Assembly: GCA_002417975.1 (NCBI GenBank)
Contig: DIDE01000009.1
Location: 1-50,255 of the forward strand
Length of the DNA: 50,255 nt
Reading direction: 5' to 3'
Source: Eggerthellaceae bacterium UBA5808
GTDB taxonomy: Bacteria > Actinomycetota > Coriobacteriia > Coriobacteriales > Eggerthellaceae
Shown here piece after piece: positions 44,151 to 50,255 of this stretch. The translations under genes and the position numbers were made by a program. The stretch's first letter is position 1. Every line of letters begins with the position of its first letter. The notes beneath the pieces are model-generated. The model saw only the letters and a program-made list of their open reading frames with translations. It ran no database searches and was not told the origin of the DNA.

Positions 44151-45613
44151 ATGGCATGAAAGCCAAGATGATAATAAAAAAGACTATCTTTTTGCTCGCT
44201 ATGTTTGGAGCATGCATGCTGGCAGCCTATGGCTTGAGGCAAATGGGGCTTCGAAATGAAAGCGTCTTCATGGTCTTTATTGTTGGCGTGCTTATAACCG
44301 CGCTGGAGATGAGTGGTTTTTTATGGAATCTTGCGCTCAGTTTGCTTCTAGTTCTAGGATATAACTTCTTTTTCACGGCACCCTATTTTACGCTGATGGT
44401 CTACGACGTTAATTACTATGTAAGCTGGTTTGTCTTTATCGTTGTGGGAATAATTGTCAATACACTTGCTACGCGATTGCAGCATGAGGCATCGGTTGCG
44501 TATTCAAATCAAAAAGCTGCCGAATGGCTCTATAAAACGAGCACCGGATTTTTGAACCTAGCCGACCGTGATGATATTTGTACGTATACGAGGCGTCGCT
44601 TGAATGATTTACTGAATCGTTCAGTCGAAATCCATTTGGGTGAGCCTGACAAGAGCGATCGAGAGTCAGCATATTGCTTTAAGGCGTCTTTGGCTGTTGG
44701 CCACGGAGAATCGTATTATGCGTCGTCGCCCTATTTGTATTTGCCACTTAAGAGTAAGAACGCAACACTTGGCGTCGTACGTGTCATGTGTGGTGACTCC
44801 GATTTGGATGAGTCAGAGCGGCGTAATACCGAAGCTGCGATTACACTGGCGGTTATGGCACTTGAGCGTAGCAGGCTTGAGGAGACCGCGCGTGAAGATC
44901 GGTTCGATATAGAGCGCGAGAACCTGCGAAATAATCTGCTCAGAAGTGTTTCTCATGATTTACGGACACCGCTCACATCAATTGTTGGTGATGCTGATTT
45001 TCTTTTGAAGAACGAGGCCGAAGTTGATGAGGCATCTCGTAAGAGCATGCTTTCGGATATATCCATCGAAGCGGTATGGCTTTCTGACATGGTAGAAAAT
45101 CTACTAGCGATGACGCGCGTACAAGATGGCCAAGTGCCGATCAATAAGACGAGTGAGCCTGTGGATGATATTGTATCCAACGCCATAGCGCGTACGCGTA
45201 AACGGAGAGGATCGCATAAGCTTAATGTACAGGTGCCTGATGATGTCGTACTTGCTCCTATGGACGGTACGTTGATTGTTCAGGTACTCGTTAATCTGAT
45301 TGATAATGCTATCAAACATACACGGAGCGATTCGACGATCGATGTGTCGGTACGTAAAGCTGCTGATGCAGTTGAGTTTTCGGTGGCCGACGATGGTGGC
45401 GGTATCGATCCCGATAAACTGGGGAAAATCTTTGACAGCTTTTATGCAATTAGCGGCGATTCGGATACGCAGCCAAAAGGTATGGGGCTCGGATTGGCAA
45501 TCTGTCGTGCTATCGTCGAGGCGCATGGAGGTCATATTGTGGCGGAGAATAACGATCGAGGAGGAGCAACGTTTACGTTCTCAATTCCTTGTAATGAGCA
45601 GCCGAGCGACTAG
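44147..45613 (+). CDS. KdpD-like membrane sensor histidine kinase, no N-terminal KdpD/Usp domains
   Basis: The 488-residue protein has about four N-terminal membrane helices of the KdpD (DUF4118) type, a GAF-like sensor part (about 120-250), H-box SHDLRTPLTSIVGDADF near residue 270, N-box VNLIDNAIKH and G boxes DDGGGIDPDKLG and GMGLGLAIC. It lacks the cytoplasmic KdpD sensor and universal-stress domains. It overlaps trkH and may sense potassium or envelope stress. No response regulator gene follows; the next gene is tex on the other strand. It stops with UAG, 3 nt from the end of tex. Confidence 0.9.
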   Translation: MNGMKAKMIIKKTIFLLAMFGACMLAAYGLRQMGLRNESVFMVFIVGVLITALEMSGFLWNLALSLLLVLGYNFFFTAPYFTLMVYDVNYYVSWFVFIVVGIIVNTLATRLQHEASVAYSNQKAAEWLYKTSTGFLNLADRDDICTYTRRRLNDLLNRSVEIHLGEPDKSDRESAYCFKASLAVGHGESYYASSPYLYLPLKSKNATLGVVRVMCGDSDLDESERRNTEAAITLAVMALERSRLEETAREDRFDIERENLRNNLLRSVSHDLRTPLTSIVGDADFLLKNEAEVDEASRKSMLSDISIEAVWLSDMVENLLAMTRVQDGQVPINKTSEPVDDIVSNAIARTRKRRGSHKLNVQVPDDVVLAPMDGTLIVQVLVNLIDNAIKHTRSDSTIDVSVRKAADAVEFSVADDGGGIDPDKLGKIFDSFYAISGDSDTQPKGMGLGLAICRAIVEAHGGHIVAENNDRGGATFTFSIPCNEQPSD

Positions 45614-45616
45614 CTG

Positions 45617-47899
45617 TTATTTTCCCTCGACCATGGTCAGCGAGATTCTTCCGCGGTCCTTATCGACTGCGGATATCCAAACGGTGACGGTATCTCCGAC
45701 GGAAACGATATCGCTGGGATGTTGCACAAATCGATCAGCCATTTTTGATATATGGACGAGTCCGTCTTGCTTAACGCCAATATCTACAAACGCACCAAAA
45801 TCGACAACGTTGCGCACGGTGCCTGTTAGCTTCATACCGACGTTGAGATCATCAAAGGATCGTACCGTTCGGGCGAATACAACTTCTGGTGCATCGTCGC
45901 GTGGATCGCGTCCTGGTTTTTCCAGTTCTAAAACGATGTCGTGGAGTGTGGGCAGTCCGACGTTAAGCGAGGCTGCTAACGAAGACAATGCCCCGATACG
46001 TATTGAGATATCAGGAATGCCTCCTGATGCCAATGCGCTTGGTTGTACCTGCGCCTTCTTGAGCACCTTGCGCGCGACGGTATAGCTTTCGGGGTGCACG
46101 CCTGTCGCGTCGAGGGGATTGCCTCCGTTGCTGATGCGTAGGAATCCCGCGCAGTTCTGAAACGTTTTTGCTCCCAGTTTGGGGACCTGTTTAAGTTGAC
46201 GGCGATCGGTAAACGCGCCGTGTTCTTCGCGGTAGGCGACGATATTTTTTGCAACGGTAGAGCTAATACCAGATACGTAGCCGAGTAAACTAATACCAGC
46301 AGTATTGAGATCAACGCCAACGCGATTGACAACGTTTTCGACAACGTTTGCAAGGCTGTGTTCAAGCGCAGTTTCGTTGAGGTCGTGTTGATATTGGCCA
46401 ACGCCGATGGATTGTGGCGGGATCTTTACGAGTTCCGCTAGCGGATCTTGCAGACGTCGACCTAAGCTCATGGCCCCACGTGTGGTTACATCCAAATCGG
46501 GATATTCTTCGGTTGCAAGTTTTGATGCGGAATAGACAGAGGCGCCAGCTTCGTTGACGATGGTATAGCGGAGCGGGTCAGCTGAGTGCTGTTCGTTTGT
46601 TGTGCTTGATGTACTAGTTGCTTCGTTCGTAGCGTTGGCTTCTCTGCATGATATGGTGCCCGTCTTGTTGAGCGCATCGTCTTTCCTGTTTGACACGCTG
46701 GCAGTTTGAGCATCATATTCGGCGATGAAATCCGAAACGACTTCTTCTGTCTCTCGACTTGCCGTGCCATTTCCAATAACAATTGTATTGATGTGATAGG
46801 TACGTACAAAATTACCCAGCGTCTGTTTAGTCTCCTTGATTGCAGATCGAGGTGGTGTTGGGTAGACCGTCGTGTGATCAAGCAACTTCCCATATTCATC
46901 CAAAACGGCTACCTTACAGCCTGTTCGATATCCTGGGTCGAGTGCAATAATACGTGCATCGCGCACGGGGCGCTGCTGGAGCAGGCTCTCTGTATTCTTG
47001 GCGAATACGCCGATAGCTGCTTGTTGAGCACGTTCAGTTAAATCGGCACGTAAACCACGTTCAACTGTCGGAGCAATGAGTCGCTTGTATCCGTCGGTGA
47101 CAGCGTCTTTAATCAGGTCGGTATAGATACTATAGCCTTGTATTGTCTGAGCATGTAATTGATCTACTACAGTTTCTGTATCGACACCTATGCTGACTTT
47201 AAGCGCCCCTTCTTTTTCGCCACGATCGATTGCAAGGATACGATGGTTGGGCAAGGTCCCAAGAGATTCGGAAAAGTCATGGTACGTTTCGTAGGTATCA
47301 GCTGCGTCAGATTTTCCCTTTGCTGCTTTGACCTGCAACGAGCCGTTTGCTCTCGTGTAGTGCCGTACAAAGGAGATTGTATCTGCATTGTCTGCAATCG
47401 CCTCTGCGATAATATCTTGAGCACCCTGTAAGGCACCAGCGGGGGTGTCGTAAGGAGTGGATGAAACGAATTTGTTTGCGATTGATAGGGGATTGCCACT
47501 TGTGCGTTGTTGGGCAAGGATTTCTGTGGCAAGTGGCTCGAGGCCTGCGTCGCGGGCTTTCGATGCACGTGTTGCGCGTTTTTTCTTGAATGGTTTGTAT
47601 AAGTCTTCAAGGCGCTGCATGACGGTTGCGGATTCGATATCACGGCGGAGTTGCTGGCTAAGTTTCCCTTGACTATCGATTGATTCGATAATTTCTGCTC
47701 GGCGGGATTCAAGGCGGTTGAGGTATGCTAACCGCTCATCAAGTGCACGCAAAGTGACATCGTCAAGTCCGCCCGTTGCTTCTTTACGATAGCGAGCGAT
47801 AAAAGGGATAGTGGCGCCGCCGTCAATGAGTCGGATTACCGTTCGCACTTGTTCGGGCGCGAGTTTGAATTCATGGGCGAGTGTGCTGTTGATGTTCAT
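45617..47899 (-). CDS. tex: Tex-family RNA-binding transcription accessory protein
   Basis: The 760-residue protein matches Tex: the N-terminal region with GGATIPFIARYRKEATGGLDD, a YqgF-like domain (RIIALDPGYRTGCKVAVLD), helix-hairpin-helix segments (LLGYVSGISSTVAKNIV, QLKQVPKLGAKTFQNC) and the C-terminal S1 domain (GTVRNVVDFGAFVDIGVKQDG). Family members bind RNA or DNA and affect transcription. An extra Ser/Thr/Asn-rich stretch of about 50 residues (from DAQTASVSNRKDD to EQHSADPL) sits between TEEVVSDFIAEY and YTIVNEAGASVY, where Tex normally has a few residues. Confidence 0.95.
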   Translation of the reverse strand: MNINSTLAHEFKLAPEQVRTVIRLIDGGATIPFIARYRKEATGGLDDVTLRALDERLAYLNRLESRRAEIIESIDSQGKLSQQLRRDIESATVMQRLEDLYKPFKKKRATRASKARDAGLEPLATEILAQQRTSGNPLSIANKFVSSTPYDTPAGALQGAQDIIAEAIADNADTISFVRHYTRANGSLQVKAAKGKSDAADTYETYHDFSESLGTLPNHRILAIDRGEKEGALKVSIGVDTETVVDQLHAQTIQGYSIYTDLIKDAVTDGYKRLIAPTVERGLRADLTERAQQAAIGVFAKNTESLLQQRPVRDARIIALDPGYRTGCKVAVLDEYGKLLDHTTVYPTPPRSAIKETKQTLGNFVRTYHINTIVIGNGTASRETEEVVSDFIAEYDAQTASVSNRKDDALNKTGTISCREANATNEATSTSSTTNEQHSADPLRYTIVNEAGASVYSASKLATEEYPDLDVTTRGAMSLGRRLQDPLAELVKIPPQSIGVGQYQHDLNETALEHSLANVVENVVNRVGVDLNTAGISLLGYVSGISSTVAKNIVAYREEHGAFTDRRQLKQVPKLGAKTFQNCAGFLRISNGGNPLDATGVHPESYTVARKVLKKAQVQPSALASGGIPDISIRIGALSSLAASLNVGLPTLHDIVLELEKPGRDPRDDAPEVVFARTVRSFDDLNVGMKLTGTVRNVVDFGAFVDIGVKQDGLVHISKMADRFVQHPSDIVSVGDTVTVWISAVDKDRGRISLTMVEGK

Positions 47900-48066
47900 T
47901 ATCGAGTAGCTTCCCTGTATGCTTTAATTTGTTATGTACTCCATAATAATGGGTCACAAGGGTGCTCAGTACGAAGGTGCATGATAAACGACGGAAATGC
48001 CCATTGCGACAACATATATGAATTAGTGAGTTTGTAAAACTGAACGTGATAACAGGAATGAGCACT

Positions 48067-50255
48067 ATGAGCGGCGAAAACGAATACGCTATATGGAACC
48101 ATTGCGCGGCAGACTGCCCAGGTAGATGTCCGCTTTTGTTCCATGTGAAAGACGGGCGAGCGCTATCGGTTACGTCGGATCCCCAAGCGCGTGCTTGTGC
48201 ACGTGGACGCTCGATGCCTGAATGGATGAATAGTCCGCATAGATTGCGCTACCCGCTCAAGCGAACAGGTCCTCGAGGAAGCGGGTGCTATGAGCGTATT
48301 TCTTGGGATGAAGCCTTTGACACGGTTGCAAGCGAGCTCGACCGAATACGGAATCAATATGGCAACGATGCTCTCTACTATGCGCCTGGCACGGGTGCGA
48401 ATTCAACAACGTCTGATTCCTTTGGCCGGCTTCTTAACTGTCTCGGCGGATACCTTGGACATTACAACGATTATTCCGACGCGCAAATCAAGACCATGGC
48501 GCGCTATATGTATGGGGACTCCGTAAAGGGAAGCGACATTGAAGTCGCGTGTGATTCTGATTTGCTGATTGCATTTGGAGCATCGCCAATTGAGACATCA
48601 CGCGGTGGATCGAATACGGGTCAGGCGTGGAAACACGTATGTGATCAGGTGATGGACGGTGGCGGTCGAGTAGTCATCATTGATCCGCGGCGTAACGGAA
48701 GCATCATTGGTAATTCAATGACGTGGCTGCCTATTCGGCCTGGTACCGATGCGGCATTGGCAGCAACGCTTGCTCATGAATGCTACTGTGCGGGTGCCTG
48801 TGATACAGAGTTTTTGCATGCTTGGTGTGTTGGATTTGACGAAGCATGTATGCCAGCGGCGTATCGCGGGCGCCATCTTTCGTATGTCGATTATCTCATG
48901 GGCACTGGATACGATGCTATCGAAAAGACCGTTGTGTGGGGATCATCTATCACAGGAGTTCCTGCGGCGGATATTGAACAGCTTGCTTCATGGCTTTGCG
49001 CGTCCAAGCGATCGTTTGTCATGCAGGGATGGGGCTCTCAGCGTCGAGAAAATGGCGAGATGACAGCGGGTGCCATCATGATGCTTTCGCTTATCAAAGG
49101 CCAGATTGGTATGTGTGGTACAAATAACGGTATGCATGAAAACAATTGGGGGAGGCGATTGCGTCGACTGCCACTGGGAACGAATCATGTGACAGCACGG
49201 ATTCCCTGCTTCTTGTTTACTGATGCTATTGCGCGTGGAATTGAGCTGACATCAGCGGATGGTATTAAAGGTGCAGATCATCTGTCGAATACTATTAGAG
49301 GTATTGTTAATGTTGCGAGCAATTGTCTGACTAACCAGCATGGTGACGTACATCGATCACGGAGAATTTTGGCTGATGATTCGTTGTGCGAATTCATCCT
49401 TGGTGTCGATGTCGAAATGACTGATTCAATGCGTTATGCCGACGTGATTCTGCCGGATTTGTTTCGCGCTGAGCAGTATTCGGTTATCGACGGAGGGGCT
49501 ACTCATTACCATATAACGTATGGGCGCCCTGTTGCGCTGCCACCCGGAGAACAGAAAAGTGCATGGACGATGTGCGAGCAGATCGCGGAACGTCTTGGTG
49601 TGCGTGACGAATTTACTGAGGGGCTCAATGAACAGCAGTGGATACGTCGTCTTTACGAACAGGATGCGCGGGACAACGCAGATCTTCCAGCATTTGATGT
49701 GTTGCGAAAACAGTGTGTGTGGCACGAACAGTGCAAACCTCGTATAGCCTTGAGCGATTTTAGATCTGATCCTGAGCAGCATCCGCTTAGTGCGCCATCA
49801 GGGAAAATTGAGCTGTTTTCTGAGCGGCTATACAAGCTCAAAGCTCAGCGGCCCGACGGTCGATTCGAGGGAATTCCCGTTTATGTGCCTGAAGAAAATG
49901 CCCATGGTTATCCATTTCGGCTAACGGGATTTCACTGCGATACACGTATCCATTCTTCGTGGGGTAATGTTGCGTCGCTTAATTCGCGGACGAAACAGGC
50001 ATTTTGGATGCATCCTGCTGATGCAAAGGCGCTTGAAATTGAGAATGACGACATGATTGCGGTGCATAATGAGCGCGGTTGTATTGAACTGCCAGTGTGG
50101 ATTACCGATCGCGTTGTCCCTGGTTGCTTGGCGCTTTCCGAGGGAGCTTGGGTCTCATGCGCACTGCGCGGCGACGATACACAGGTCTCGTCGTCTTCTT
50201 GTGTCTACGCTCCCGATCAGGGCGGTTGCATCAATGTGCTGACAGGTCATGTTGC
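48067..50255 (+). CDS. Molybdopterin oxidoreductase, DMSO-reductase family (3' end outside window)
   Basis: At least 729 residues run off the window end. The 4Fe-4S motif is C-AAD-C-PGR-C (Cys-x3-Cys-x3-Cys) with the fourth Cys in ARACARGRS. A GGYLGHYNDYSDAQI segment aligns with the DmsA region where a Ser coordinates molybdenum. VVIIDPRRNGS and IRPGTDAALAA bind the two pterins, and the C-terminal domain starts near FRLTGFHCDTRIHSSW. No Tat signal is visible before the cluster, so it may be cytoplasmic or rely on a partner. It is probably a catalytic A subunit that reduces S- or N-oxides. An ATG at 48058 is a second possible start. Confidence 0.88.
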   Translation, partial: MSGENEYAIWNHCAADCPGRCPLLFHVKDGRALSVTSDPQARACARGRSMPEWMNSPHRLRYPLKRTGPRGSGCYERISWDEAFDTVASELDRIRNQYGNDALYYAPGTGANSTTSDSFGRLLNCLGGYLGHYNDYSDAQIKTMARYMYGDSVKGSDIEVACDSDLLIAFGASPIETSRGGSNTGQAWKHVCDQVMDGGGRVVIIDPRRNGSIIGNSMTWLPIRPGTDAALAATLAHECYCAGACDTEFLHAWCVGFDEACMPAAYRGRHLSYVDYLMGTGYDAIEKTVVWGSSITGVPAADIEQLASWLCASKRSFVMQGWGSQRRENGEMTAGAIMMLSLIKGQIGMCGTNNGMHENNWGRRLRRLPLGTNHVTARIPCFLFTDAIARGIELTSADGIKGADHLSNTIRGIVNVASNCLTNQHGDVHRSRRILADDSLCEFILGVDVEMTDSMRYADVILPDLFRAEQYSVIDGGATHYHITYGRPVALPPGEQKSAWTMCEQIAERLGVRDEFTEGLNEQQWIRRLYEQDARDNADLPAFDVLRKQCVWHEQCKPRIALSDFRSDPEQHPLSAPSGKIELFSERLYKLKAQRPDGRFEGIPVYVPEENAHGYPFRLTGFHCDTRIHSSWGNVASLNSRTKQAFWMHPADAKALEIENDDMIAVHNERGCIELPVWITDRVVPGCLALSEGAWVSCALRGDDTQVSSSSCVYAPDQGGCINVLTGHV

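Noticed and set aside
1..50255. CRISPR array, insertion sequence or prophage genes
   Set aside because: I saw no short regularly spaced repeats, transposase or phage structural genes; the only tandem repeats are protein-coding.

Overview
The window is about 50 kb of a medium-GC genome from what looks like an anaerobic Gram-positive bacterium. Two proteins carry surface-anchor ends (one with an LAQTGD sorting signal), and the window also has a DMSO-reductase-like molybdoenzyme, RACo-type corrinoid activation and SARP/MocR regulators. I infer an Actinobacteria lineage of the Coriobacteriia/Eggerthellaceae kind, but nothing in the sequence proves the taxon.

The centrepiece (about 3.5-12.9 kb) is a complete pyrrolysine cassette. 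It comprises mtmC (corrinoid protein), mtmB (monomethylamine methyltransferase with an in-frame UAG at codon 204), a structured spacer, tRNA-Pyl(CUA), a RACo-like corrinoid activator with an unusual C-terminal extension, then pylB, pylC, pylD and the split synthetase pylSn and pylSc. On the minus strand follow glnK-amtB (PII and ammonium channel) and a UroD-type methyltransferase fused to a thioredoxin-like domain; a plus-strand CobW GTPase follows. Together these suggest demethylation of monomethylamine: MtmB charges MtmC, the RACo-like protein reactivates the corrinoid, a UroD-type enzyme may take the methyl group, and the released ammonium is handled by AmtB/GlnK. Upstream (0-3.2 kb) lie a partial secreted protein behind a probable cobalamin riboswitch, a MocR regulator and a cobyric-acid-type glutamine amidotransferase carrying a Cys-rich domain.

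From 17.6 to 28.5 kb lies accessory DNA: a 30-bp perfect palindrome, a truncated SARP response regulator, an AAA/VWA/zinc-ribbon operon, a HigBA-like toxin-antitoxin pair, a surface protein, a NimA-like flavoprotein, a B3/B4-domain protein and a Fic protein. From 28.8 to 37.3 kb is a giant repeat-rich adhesin-like gene whose frame is interrupted by one UAG. It continues intact for 3.4 kb to the cell-wall sorting signal, so it may be a second UAG-readthrough gene. From 37.5 kb to the end are an amidohydrolase, an aldo/keto reductase, a TetR regulator, a YgbA-like protein, a TrkA-TrkA-TrkH potassium uptake set with a KdpD-like kinase, Tex, and a partial molybdopterin oxidoreductase.

The most unusual points are these. 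UAG is both a Pyl codon and the stop of 9 of the 34 genes whose ends I could see. Two cassette genes (mtmC, pylD) end in UAG in frame with, and only 3 or 9 nt before, the next gene, so readthrough would make fusions. PylSc has Asp in place of the conserved substrate-binding Asn. The tRNA-Pyl has C33. Methyltransferase-like domains are fused to the activator and to a thioredoxin-like domain.
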